From Chara braunii (taxonomy: Eukaryota; Streptophyta; Charophyceae; Charales; Characeae), in contig BFEA01000321.1 in assembly GCA_003427395.1 (NCBI GenBank), forward strand, positions 182,786 through 207,175: 24,390 nt of DNA, given 5' to 3'. The first letter of the stretch is position 1. Each line of letters opens with the position of its first letter. The notes beneath the pieces were generated by a model. That model was not told where the DNA came from, made no database searches, and was given only the letters and a program-made list of their open reading frames with translations. The position numbers were made by a program, and so were the translations under genes. This document shows, piece by piece, positions 8,796 to 18,600 of this stretch.

Positions 8796-9729
8796 TAAGT
8801 CTGAGAAAGTGAACTTAATAAACCTACTCTACAACAAAGACAAAAATTGGAAGCTCCTCAAAAGAAACGCTGACTTGGACCTCAGATCCCTTAATGTGAA
8901 TGGTATCGTGTCTGCCAAGAACTTCAAACGTCAAGCCATACTTGATCTTATCAAAGGGGTAGGGAGCAAGGAGTGGCCTGATGTGAACTGTATCCAAGAG
9001 ACACACTTAATGAACACAGCATCCCACAACCACATTCACAAAGAATTATGGCCCCACACGGCGTATCGGGCTCATGCTTCAAAACCAGGGAGCACAGGTG
9101 TAGCGATATGGATTTCACCGAGTTTTAAAGTTGAAATACTCAACTGGGAAGCGGACCAGCAGGAAGGAAGATGGATACACATACTAGCGATGCTGGAATT
9201 AGAGGTGGTCAGTCTACTAAATGTATATGGACCCAATGACATAGGGGAACGCCAGTTGTTTTTTGAATCATTACTTCCCCGCCTTTCGGTAGGCATCCCG
9301 GTTATAATGGCGGGAAATTTCAATGGAGCACCGGATTGTAACCTGGATAGATTAAATATACCCATGCCGTGTCCGACCTATATAGAAGGAGATGAACAAA
9401 TCATATCCAAATTGTGCAGTTCCTATAACCTGTTTGACTCCTTTAGGAGATTAAGCCCTACCACCAAGTCTTTTTCATGCTTCACCAGAAGGCATTCAAA
9501 CATACCTACTAAATCCAGGATTGATCTTATTCTAGCCTCTGAAGATCTTCAGGGAGGTCTCCAATTCGCAGGTATCCTACCAAGAAGTTCATTTCCAGGC
9601 ATTGATCATGCAATTTGCATGGCGGTTTTCTCCTTCCGGAAGAAACCGGATCAAGGTAAGGGGTTCTATAAACTTAATACTTCACACCTCAAGGACCAGG
9701 ATTTTCTACAATATCTCAAGGGTGTATGA
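8788..9729 (+). pseudogene. LINE copy B ORF2, endonuclease domain
   Basis: This 313-codon frame resembles the EEP-type (AP-like) endonuclease that nicks target DNA in L1-like elements. Visible motifs are LRSLNVNG (about residues 32-39), CIQETHL with the catalytic Glu (about 71), NVYGPN (about 145-150), SRIDLI (about 243-248) and a GIDH block (about 271-274). The usual GDFN motif reads GNFN here (Asp to Asn at about residue 177), whereas copy C keeps GDFN, so this domain is probably catalytically dead. The start ATG overlaps the ORF1 stop by eight bases. A frameshift near 9720 separates it from the following RT frame. Confidence 0.85.
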
Positions 9730-9807
9730 GAATTCTGAAGAAAACAGAGAGTTCACATTGATAATGGCATTACGTGGTTCAACAACAGCCTAGTATTCCT
9801 AGGTCGT

Positions 9808-9973
9808 AAATGCATGAGTACTCTTAAGCCGTGGCAAAACTAAGACAACAAAAAGAAACTGAAATCCTGGAAAGAATTCAAGAACTACATAAATGCATGA
9901 GTACTCTTAAGCCGTGGCAAAACTAAGACAACAAAAAGAAACTGAAATCCTGGAAAGAATTCAAGAACTACAA
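9808..9973 (+). repeat. 83-bp perfect tandem duplication inside ORF2
   Basis: The sequence from 9808-9890 is repeated at 9891-9973 without a visible mismatch until the last base or so. Copy C has a single version. The length is not a multiple of three, so it shifts the frame between EN and RT. Perfect identity in an otherwise decayed element implies a recent event or an assembly error. Confidence 0.85.
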
Positions 9974-11255
9974 GAAACAGAAATAAACCCAGATGATCAA
10001 GAGACCCTGGAGCCAATAGCAAAGGAGATCCAAACATTAGAGGATCATTTACTCAATTATATGGAATATAGATGGCAGGGATTCAGAATACGTGGCAAGC
10101 TAAAGAAATATCAGATGGAAGGCGATATGGACGCTCGTTTTTTCGCCATGGTCAAAGCTAGAACCGGAAGGACTACGATGGAGGCTTTAATCATCCCTTT
10201 CAATAATAATGAACCCTTAGTTATCTCAACAACAGCCAGTATGAAACAAGCTAGAGATTTTTATAAAAACCTCTTCACTTCAAAAAAAAAAAAAAATCCT
10301 CTCGCACAAAAGGCAATAGAAATCGATGAATTCTTAATCCCCTTTAATAAATCAATCACGGAAGCACAAAAGGAAAAATTGGAAATGCCATTAACCAAGG
10401 ACGAAATTTGGAAGGCTCTAATCGTCATGGAAGAAGAAAAAACACAAGAAATTGACGGCCTCCCAAAAGAATTATGGGGATCCGTGTAGGGTCCTCTCAC
10501 ACATGACCTAATGGACTACTACCATGCGGTCTGGGAGGCAGGGGATATGGGGGAAATAGTCAATCAAGGGGTTCTCACACTCTTATACAAAAAAGGAGAT
10601 AAACTAAATATTTGTAATTATCGCCCTATCATGCTCCTCACAGTGCTTTATAAATTGGTTGCAAAGACATTAGCAGACAGAATGCTCAAAGTAATAGTTG
10701 ACATCATCCACCCAGCACAAACAGGGTTCATCACAGGACGCAACATACAGGATAATGTCCTTTGTATAAATGAACTTATCAAAGTTGCATGTCATTCTAA
10801 ACATAATGCAGCATTTATCTTCATAGACTTTGAAAAAACTTATAATCATGTGGATTGACTTTTCCTGGATAAGTATCTCAAGAAAATGAACTTCGGACCG
10901 TGTTTCAAAAGGTGGATCACTATCATGCATCAAAATGCAACCACAAAAGTCATGGTTAATGGCAGTTTGACACCTCCAATAGAATTACAGAGATCGATCA
11001 GGCAGGGCGACCCATTGACACCGTTTCTCTTCATAATTATAATGGAAGCTTTAGCGGCCAATCGGAAACAACACAAAGATATTAGGAAATTCAAGTGACG
11101 TTCATACCGAAAGATGCAATTCTCATGTGCTCTCTTTTTTCAGACGATCTTTCTCTGATGGTTGACGCATCACCGGAGAATATGAATGCGATACAAGAAT
11201 TAATGAATAAATTTTGTAGATTAGCAGATATGAAGGTCAACTAGGGGGAAAAGAC
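9914..11255 (+). pseudogene. LINE copy B ORF2, reverse transcriptase domain
   Basis: A single frame is shared by open stretches 9914-10489, 10511-10858 and 10886-11098, broken by stops at 10487-10489 and 10856-10858. RT motifs appear in order. They are NYRPIMLLTVLYKLVAK, QTGFITGRNIQDN, motif A FIFIDFEKTYNHVD (usual KAYD changed to KTYN), a motif B region with RQGDPLTPFLF, and motif C FSDDLS with both Asp residues present, at about 11139-11157 after a frameshift near 11098. These identify a non-LTR RT of the L1-like group, which copies the element RNA at nicked target DNA. The domain is interrupted right after motif C by the inverted-repeat element at 11256-11785. Confidence 0.9.
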
Positions 11256-11785
11256 CCTACAACAAAAAAAAATCTCATAATTAAATATTCATTTTATAGT
11301 AAAATTACATTCTAAATTTCAAATTTTCATTCCATCTTTAAAAATGTCATTCCAACTTTAAAATTTTTCGTCTTACTTGAGAACTTTCCTTCCGAGAATG
11401 GGGTATCCCTTCTTATTTGAACTGCATGCTAGAGATGGAATGAAAGTCTGGATGAGTTCATGAAATATTTAAATTGGAATGTCATTCTAAGTAAGGATTT
11501 TCAGTCATAAATAGGTTAATCCAATCTGAAGTAGAAGATATTTGTTGTAGTAGAATGAAAGTTTAATTAAAACATTTCATAAATTCGTCCAGACTTTCAT
11601 TCCATCTTAAACAAATAGATGTAGTTGAAAGGGAAAACTCATATTTAGACGGGAACTTATCAAATAAAACTGAAAATTTTAGAATTGGATAAACATGGAA
11701 ATGATAATTTATAAATATGAAGGATTTTTTTTTTATGGAATGTTTTTTCAACTTTCATTTCTCCAGGGAATTTTTTTGTTGTAGG
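11256..11785. mobile_element. MITE-like inverted-repeat element inserted in copy B
   Basis: Copy C is continuous here, so this AT-rich block is an insertion. Its ends are inverted copies: CCTACAACAAAAAAA at 11256-11270 and the reverse complement at 11771-11785. Comparison with copy C suggests a TA duplicated at the insertion point (11258-11259 and 11782-11783), which would fit a Tc1/mariner-like MITE. The end also resembles CACTA-type termini, so the superfamily is uncertain. A second inverted pair of 38 bp (11433-11470 and 11570-11607, 34 of 38 matching) lies inside, and CATTCCA-like words recur in both orientations. No transposase is encoded. Confidence 0.7.
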
Positions 11786-13568
11786 ATGGTGGATGCATCA
11801 TCAGAGAGTTAGACCTCCAAAAAAGTCTAGAATCAAATGACTTCCCCTCGACAAGCCAATAAGGGTTTTAGGCATCTCGTTGTCTGCTGAAGGGAAACCT
11901 AAAATTAATGATGAGGTTATCTTTCAAAGTGCCCAGACCAAACTAGAGCTATGGAAGAATGAGCACACATCGATAATGGGCAGATCCTTGGTGATTAACA
12001 ATGTAATTTTAGCCTCAATTTGGTATAAATTAACAATTTGGACCCTAGACAATAAATGAACCAAATCTCTTCACCAACAACTTAAAGCCTTCTTGTAGAG
12101 AGGAAATCATAAATATAAGAATGTTATTAGTAGAGTGGTCTGGTCTTCAGTCATCCAACCAAAGTCCAAGGGGGGATTGGGAATTCTTGACCCAACACTC
12201 CAAGTCATGACACTCTCCATTCAATGGGTCAAAAGACTATTACTTAACCCTCAAACCACTTGGAGTGGCATGGTTTGGGAACAATTAAGAAGACTGCCCC
12301 CCCAGACAGTGGAGGCCGTAGATCCAACCATGTGGTTAGAGAATAGGGATTGGTAGCAGGGAAGCAGTAAGGAAAGACATCATAAAAGATTCCTTCTGGC
12401 CAACTATTCTAAAAAATTGGAGGAAACTACCCCTACCGGATAAACATTTCCCCCAAAGATGGGAAGATATTAATCAACAACCACTTTTCAATAATACCTG
12501 GATAAGAGACCACCAAGGCACCACACTGCATTGTAATGATAATTCATGGAAGGGTTGAATTAGGATGGGGGTTACTAGGATCAAGGACATTTGGGATGAA
12601 GATTCTCTCGATTGGATTTCCCCACATCTTCTTCACAAAAAACTAAAGCATTGTCACCATGTACAAAGTAATCTAGACAAAATTGTGGAACTGATCCTCA
12701 TTGAGTGGTTTAGAGTGCTCAAAAGAGGGAAGAAATTTCAGGAAAGTAATTGGGTTGTCACGAAGGAGAATCCACGAAGGATAGGTAATGTCATTCTCAT
12801 ATCCCCAGACAAGGAGGCCTTAATTGCCCCATATGTACTAAGAGATGACAATGTAATAAACCTTAACAATGATCCTGTTCCAATATGGATACCGGTGGAA
12901 AATATCTTCATAATCTGAGTCATTCCACTTGATGCACAGTCGTGTCTCGCCTTCAGACCATCTACGTTCATCTCAGACCTGCCCATTGACCCCGCGTGTT
13001 GGTCGTGGGGAGCCAAGAACAGACTCAACAGGAATTTTAGTAGACACCTACACACCCTATCTGTCAAATCAACTTACCAGATGATTAGACCCAAAATAAA
13101 CCTGAAGGATAGGGTGGTGGAGAGATAGATGAAATAGATGAATATCAACAAGGATGATCTGAGAAACATTAAATGGTTCAAAGAATCCAAGATCAAACCT
13201 TCCAAGGTAGCCTTCCTTCAGTGACAAATTGAACACCGGTGTCTCCCCACAAATGATTGGCCGCTAGACAGAACCTCCTTGGAGAAAAGAGGTATTGCAG
13301 ACCCATGGTGCAAACTCTGTAAATCCGCGTACCTAAGTAAAAAGATACCAGAAACGATCGAACACATTTTCCTCGAGTGTCTAGGCTCCATCTGGCTGTA
13401 GCGTTGGTGGGACAGAATATGGGGGCAATTAGAAACTATACATAAATGGCCTTGGGAGTGGAAGGCAATTCTGCTGGCACATTGGTCCCCAGACCCGGAG
13501 GATAGCTTCACTCAAAACCTTTTCACCCTAGGTAGAAGAGCGGTTCTTTGGGTCATCTGGCAGAGAAG
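11786..13568 (+). pseudogene. LINE copy B ORF2, post-RT region and zinc-binding domain
   Basis: After the inserted element the ORF2 sequence resumes with VLGISLSAEGK, then WKNEHTSIMGRSLVINNVI, then IQPKSKGGLGILDP, the usual order of the thumb and connection region of L1-like RTs. Further on the frame reads LPTNDWPLDR, then Cys-x2-Cys and TIEHIFLEC, matching the zf-RVT-type domain of copy A. Stops interrupt it at many points, for example near 12056, 12354, 12556, 12916, 13126 and 13222. Several replace a conserved Trp or Gln. Confidence 0.8.
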
Positions 13569-14184
13569 GAACACTTATGAATGGGAGAACGCTAGATTAG
13601 ATGGCCCGGAATTCACCGACAGCATAAAACAACAAATTCAAACTCACAAACACAATCATTGGACCAATCTGAAAGAAAAAAAATCAATTCAACTCATCTA
13701 AAACAGAAATTATTGAAACATTCCAAAAATTCAGCAGCAACTGGCTGGGGGGGGGGGGGGGGGGAAAGTAGGGAGGGTGGGGTGGGAGGCAACTGAGACG
13801 GGGGAGGAACAGGACCTCAATAGGAACTATAAGTTGAAATTCAATGATTGGACCCTGGTGGATCCCTCAATACCTCTCCGCCCTGCTCAAGAGTTCCTGT
13901 GTCTCTATATATCACCCCAGGACGCTTTGGTTCCAATGTCATGGTATGGAAGGGATACACTTGAAGAGGCAAGGGGAACAGAGGATTAGACATCCAGATC
14001 AACACTCTCATTTAACTGTTGAAAAGTCTAGATAGGAAAGGACATATATGGCGCCCCATTTCGGGCGAAGAGGTCAATTTCAACAAAAGCAAGGTCAGGC
14101 TCTCTCATGGTACTCCTTGAAGGAGGGTGACGTATTCGGAACAGTCATTGTTGTGTTCGTCAAATTATTTTGTTCCAAATGAGA

Positions 14185-14237
14185 GGGACGCTGGACCTGG
14201 TTTCCAGCAGGTGCTGCTCCCCACAAATAGACGGAGC
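14185..14237 (+). repeat. LINE-tail conserved motif, copy 3
   Basis: It contains GGGACGCTGGACCTGG, CCAGCAGGTGCTGC and CTCCCCACAAATAGACGGAGC-type blocks. GCAG/CTGC and GCTCC/GGAGC form two adjacent stems. It lies in the 3' UTR of copy B, 12 bases before the terminal stem-loop. Confidence 0.8.
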
Positions 14238-14248
14238 CCCCCAGGGAA

Positions 14249-14285
14249 TGCTAGGGTAGTCTGCTCTTATCAGCTACCCTAGCAT
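14249..14285 (+). repeat. Terminal stem-loop of LINE 3' end
   Basis: ATGCTAGGGTAG and CTACCCTAGCAT form a 12-base perfect inverted repeat around a loop containing TGCTCTTATC. In the second version of this segment the stem-loop lies about 23 bases before the poly(A) tail. A shorter stem with the same loop occurs at 23479-23497. Confidence 0.75.
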
Positions 14286-14903
14286 CNGAACACTTATGAA
14301 TGGGAGAACGCTAGATTAGATGGCCCGGAATTCACCGACAGCATAAAACAACAAATTCAAACTCACAAACACAATCATTGGAAAAAAAAAAAAGAAAAAA
14401 AATCAATTCAACTCATCTAAAACAGAAATTATTGAAACATTCCAAAAATTCAGGGGGGGGGGGGGGGGGGGGGGGAAGGGGGGAAAATAGGGAGGGTGGA
14501 ATAAGAGGCAACTGAGACGGGGGAGGAACAGGACCTCAATAGGAACTATAAGTTGAAATTCAATGATTGGACCCTGGTGGATCCCTCAATACCTCTCCGC
14601 CCTGCTCAAGAGTTCCTGTGTCTCTATATATCACCCCAGGACGCTTTGGTTCCAATGTCATGGTATGGAAGGGATACACTTGAAGAGGCAAGGGGAACAG
14701 AGGATTAGACATCCAGATCAACACTCTCATTTAACTGTTGAAAAGTCTAGATAGGAAAGGACATATATGGCGCCCCATTTCGGGCGAAGAGGTCAATTTC
14801 AACAAAAGCAAGGTCAGGCTCTCTCATGGTACTCCTTGAAGGAGGGTGACGTATTCGGAACAGTCATTGTTGTGTTCGTCAAATTATTTTGTTCCAAATG
14901 AGA

Positions 14904-14956
14904 GGGACGCTGGACCTGGTTTCCAACAGGTGCTGCTCCCCACAAATAGACGGAGC
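14904..14956 (+). repeat. LINE-tail conserved motif, copy 4 (duplicate of copy 3)
   Basis: This is the same motif as at 14185-14237, shifted by 719 bases, with one visible substitution (CCAACAGG for CCAGCAGG). It should not be counted as independent evidence. Confidence 0.8.
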
Positions 14957-14967
14957 CCCCCAGGGAA

Positions 14968-15004
14968 TGCTAGGGTAGTCTGCTCTTATCAGCTACCCTA
15001 GCAT
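14968..15004 (+). repeat. Terminal stem-loop of LINE 3' end, second version
   Basis: This is identical to 14249-14285 and is followed after about 23 bases by the A tail at 15028-15039. It gives the order tail motif, stem-loop, short spacer, poly(A). Confidence 0.75.
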
Positions 15005-15039
15005 CAACTCAGGGCGTTTTTCTTATTAAAAAAAAAAAA

Positions 15040-15623
15040 GTGATATCCCTTCTCTTTCGGCTTTGGGGGATGGTTCCGGGATCGACTAGGTAGAGTTTGT
15101 AAGCCACTGTAGAGGCTGGACAGGGTTTTCCAAGTAGGAAGGGAGGGGGGACCAAATTTGCAATATGGATGAGGGCATACGGAGCCCAATGGAAATAGAC
15201 CGTGTACTCAATGAAGGTCTGGTGACGGGACAAGAGGTACAAGAGGTACAAGTTCCCGTACAGATATTACCTGGTCTTTCAGTATCTTGTTGCTTTAAGA
15301 CTGTGCCTTATCAATGCCTTCTGCGTCTCAACATCCCCAATAGCACTATTTTCTTGGGGTGGGCATTCCAAGGGACAGCCAAGGGTTGTTGTTGGGACGA
15401 CGCTGGCTGGAGTTGGGGTGAGTCGTGTTGCTCTGTAACCTAGTCGGGTGGGAGTGTGAGGCCTGGGAGAGCTCGACAGGGAATAAGACAGTGTTGGATA
15501 GTTTTATAGAGTTTTGTTTGGGAGTCTAGGGGTTCTGAGCATTTGAAAAGAGGTGTCATTCATAGTTTTTCAACCTCTCTTTAATTCTCTTGAATTTCTT
15601 CAACATCACAATCACATTCAGAA
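15040..15623 (+). other. Unassigned sequence between LINE copies B and C
   Basis: This separates the poly(A) tail of copy B from the recognisable ORF1 of copy C. An open frame at 15165-15443 (92 codons) shows no recognised domain and has no counterpart in copy B. It could be 5' sequence of copy C or chance. A direct repeat of AGAGGTACA lies near 15231-15250. No zinc knuckle like that of copy B was found here. Confidence 0.3.
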
Positions 15624-16439
15624 ATGAGAGATTCAGAACTCAAGAATGTGGCGGAGTGGTTACTAGACAACCTCAAGCTGCAATATCCCGGCCTGACAGA
15701 AGACCTCTGGGATGACACATATAGGCAACTGATTCCACTTTTGGAAACTAGTGGCAGTCTTAGAGAAGCACTAAAACAGGGCCTTCCTAAAGAGGTAAGC
15801 TGGCAGCAGATGTTTCATCAATTGCTGCCAATTGTTACTAGACGGTTTCTGCCCCCGGAAAGACAAACAGTTGCACGGACCAAGCAAAATGGTCAGGAGG
15901 TCTCCATAAGGAGACAAACAGGGGCTGCTCAAATTGAGGGGGCATCACAACAATCACAACAAAGCAAGAGCACCACTACTCCATCCCTCCCACCGATAGA
16001 AGTAGGTTTGAAGATCGTGCAAGGCAACTCACTTCCTTCATTCAAACCGCTCACTGCACTTAAATGACTAATACCGCTCACTTCTGATTTGCTGAAACCA
16101 GTTGTAGGGATCCATACTCAACCAGGGATTCACGGCCAGAAAGGAGCAATGAAGGTAATACGGTCAGGAGTAAGAGAGGAGGGTGACATGGGGGACTTTC
16201 TAGTGAATCAGGTAAAGATGAAGTCACCGGCTGGACGAGAGTCACAGCAAATTGTGAAAAATGAACAAGAAAAGGGATTCAGAGAGGGTGTCACAGCTGA
16301 ACCTAGCACAATAAGTATAACAGAGCCCCCAATGTCGCACCTCAAGAAAGTGATATCGGAGGTCACGGGGGAGAAAAAGTTTTGTTGCTTCACACTGCAA
16401 AGAAAAAGACCACTGAACCTGCAAGGAACTCCCATCTAA
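15624..16439 (+). pseudogene. LINE copy C ORF1, helical domain and linker
   Basis: Two open stretches, 15624-16067 and 16089-16439, share one frame and are separated by in-frame stops beginning with a TGA at 16065-16067. The first about 75 residues (WLLDNLKLQ, GSLREALKQGLP, MFHQLLP) match the helical domain of copy B at about 6890-7140. The rest is polar, Gln/Ser-rich and poorly conserved, typical of a disordered linker. The zinc knuckle and the long Q/N tract of copy B are absent, so the copy is probably 5' truncated or rearranged. A frameshift near 16380 links it to the next piece. Confidence 0.6.
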
Positions 16440-17569
16440 TTGAATGGGACCACATTGCAAAATACATACGAGCTCAGGTGGACAACCCCTCGATAGTCAG
16501 CAACAATGGGGGGGATAATGTGGAGAGTGAGGAGGAGGGAGAAGAGGAGGGAAGCAATGACTCCGAAGTGATCAGAATGGGTGGAGGTAAGGAGGAAGGA
16601 GACACAAATCAGTTCACACAGTCGGTGGAAATAGATGGCGAAGAAAGCAATAACACTGGAGTGATAAGACTGGGTGGAGGTAATGAGGAAGGAGACACAA
16701 ATCAGTTCACACAGCCGGTGGAAATATATGGCACCCCAGTCCTGCCTCTCGCCAGGGAAAATATGGACTCTCATAGCGTGGAAAAAACGATAATTAATAA
16801 AAATTATCAAGAAAATACAGACAGCAAAGAGGTGAGAAAGTTAGCAACTAAGTCAAGTTCTGAAAAACAAATAGGGGAAAACGAGTGGCCAGAAGGCCTG
16901 GAGGAGATAGAGGACAGGGAGGAATCAAATGAAAGGACGGCGAAAACGACTATGACAGAAAAAATATACGTAGACAGTGGCACAATGGATCTTCAAAAAC
17001 CCCTAAGACCACCCTCCTCCGCTCTCCCAGATGGTAAATTGGTTAGCAGGCGACAAAAAATACGTCATCTGCTAGCCAATGTACATGTTGAATTGCTACT
17101 GCCAAAACCGGGAATTATAGTCCTACCAGTGAGACATAAGGAAGGGGTCTGGGAAGTAGGACTGTCTGAACGACAAGGTGCTCTACATGGTGAAGTGACG
17201 GTGCAAGGCATGTTACCGGGTATTTTCTCTTCAGGGATGGGGAAACTGACAAGCGAGGCTAGACTCAAGGATCAGATTGCCAGTTTTGTTAAAGTGCAGT
17301 TCCCACCTGGCGGCTCGTCGATGGTCATATTAACCGATGAACCTTATAGGTTGACAGTGAGAGATGTTTACATCAAATATGAACAGGCTCATACAGTCAA
17401 CCTACGCTGGTTCAATCAGCAAATGTTGGGTGAACTTCAGCAATTAAAAGCAAAGGCCAGTGAATTTTGGACAGAGGTCGACGTCAGTATTTTGCTGTCC
17501 CGACTAATAACAAATGGTTTGCTGAAGCAAGGGGGATTCTTGGATGAGACTTTATGGATGAATCTATAG
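16382..17569 (+). pseudogene. LINE copy C ORF1, acidic linker and conserved C-terminal domain
   Basis: This is the longest intact frame in the window (395 codons). Residues about 1-210 are acidic and repetitive, including two 31-residue tandem repeats (NDSEVIRMGGG...). Residues about 225-395 match the C-terminal domain of copy B ORF1: IVLPVRHKEGVWEVGLS, DVYIKYEQ, LRWFNQ and FWTEVDVSILLSRL. The first Met may not be the real start because upstream ORF1 sequence lies in another frame. The TAG at 17567-17569 overlaps a downstream ATGGATGAATC at 17554, equivalent to the ORF2 start of copy B. The function is unknown. Its position suggests an ORF1 RNP component. Confidence 0.7.
16556..16732 (+). repeat. 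93-bp in-frame tandem repeat in copy C ORF1
   Basis: Two units start at 16556 and 16649. Each encodes a VIR-x-GGG-x-EEGDTNQFTQ segment, with a period of exactly 31 codons, so the frame is kept. Copy B lacks it. Confidence 0.85.
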
Positions 17570-18600
17570 AAACAACAATCAGGGTGGGTTTACAGGTACG
17601 GATAGAAGATTGATTAAGTGATGGTAGGGATTAATACTATAGATGTGCTATATAACAAGGATAAATGAAAATTGCAAAAAAGGGCAGCGAATCTAGATCT
17701 TAGGGCAATTAATCTAAACGGATTAGCAGTCGCCAAACAACCTAAACGTCAGGCTATCTATGACCAGTTGAAAGGGGTAGAAGGCAGATAATGGTCATAT
17801 GCTATTTGTATCCAGGAGACTCACTTAATGGATAGGGAAGATCATCATTACACCCATAAACAAATTTGGCCTTATCAGGCCTATAGGTCACATGACTCCA
17901 GGGCAGGTAGTGCGGGGGTAGCCATTTGGCTCCCACTAGACTCAAGGATTGAGGTTTTTTTTTTGGATGCGGATAAAGAGGAAGGAAGATGGGTGTACAT
18001 TTTGGCTGTGCTAGAAATAGAAGTAGTAATTATTCTTTGTGTGTATGGACCAAATGACACAGGAGAGAGAAACTCTTCTAAAGAGCTCTGAAGGACCAGC
18101 TCTCGGTTGGGATCCCTATTATTATGGCAGGGGACTTCAATGCTGCCCCAAATCGCCACTTAGATCGCTAACATATCCCCTCCCCCTGCCCTTCATATAT
18201 AGAGTCTGATGAATATATAATGGAGGACTTATGTCAATCATTCGATATTTTTGACTCGTATAGACGATTTCATCCAGTCAAACGTACCTTCACATGCTAT
18301 AGGAAAAGTCAAACCATAAATGCATGAAAATCACGTATTGATCTGATCCTATTATCCGAGGAACTAAAAGGGGCATTACAAGTGGGAGAGATCTTCCCCC
18401 GGAGTTCTTTTTTCGATGACAAGATCATGCGATGTGTAGCATTATACTGTCCTTCAGGAAAAAATCCGATCAGGGTATAGGATTGTATAAGTTAAACACT
18501 TCCTTAGTAAAAAATTGAGAGATTCAAAGTATATCTAAAGGATGTATGGTCCTTCTTGAGATAACAGAAGGATATCATTAACGATGATATACGTTGGTTC
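17554..18600 (+). pseudogene. LINE copy C ORF2, endonuclease domain
   Basis: Starting at an ATG that overlaps the ORF1 stop, the sequence can be followed across several frameshifts and stops. Motifs include LDLRAINLNG (near 17695), CIQETHL (near 17808), CVYGPND (near 18040), MAGDFNAAP (near 18124), SRIDLILLSEE (near 18330) and a degraded DHAMC block (near 18425). This is the same EEP-type endonuclease as in copy B, but here the GDFN catalytic motif is intact. The only long open piece is 17828-18091. The gene is clearly non-functional as assembled. Confidence 0.8.

Larger units (their letters stand above)
13569..14286 (+). pseudogene. LINE copy B: ORF2 C-terminus and 3' UTR (first of two near-identical versions)
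   Basis: The sequence encodes the end of ORF2 (EFTDSIKQQIQ, a Gly run from an 18-base G tract at about 13747-13764, then LKFNDWTLVDPS and a final SWYGRD block), followed by a 3' UTR from about 13990. The C-terminal Trp-Tyr-Gly block is shared with copies A and C. The 3' UTR contains a small CGCCC/GGGCG hairpin (14052-14067), the conserved tail motif (14185-14237) and a terminal stem-loop (14249-14285). An N follows at 14287 and the same 719-base segment begins again. Confidence 0.8.
14288..15039 (+). repeat. Second version of the copy B 3' end, with poly(A) tail
   Basis: Bases 14288-15005 repeat 13569-14286 at a constant offset of 719, with differences concentrated in homopolymer runs (A run near 14382, G run near 14453) and a few substitutions. 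The repeat starts directly after the single N at 14287, which suggests an assembly or gap-filling artefact rather than a biological duplication. This version continues beyond the stem-loop to a 12-base A tail at 15028-15039, which marks the true 3' end of copy B. Confidence 0.8.

Noticed and set aside
16436-16810. Minus-strand frame of 124 codons
   Set aside because: It is antisense to copy C ORF1, which has paralogue support.
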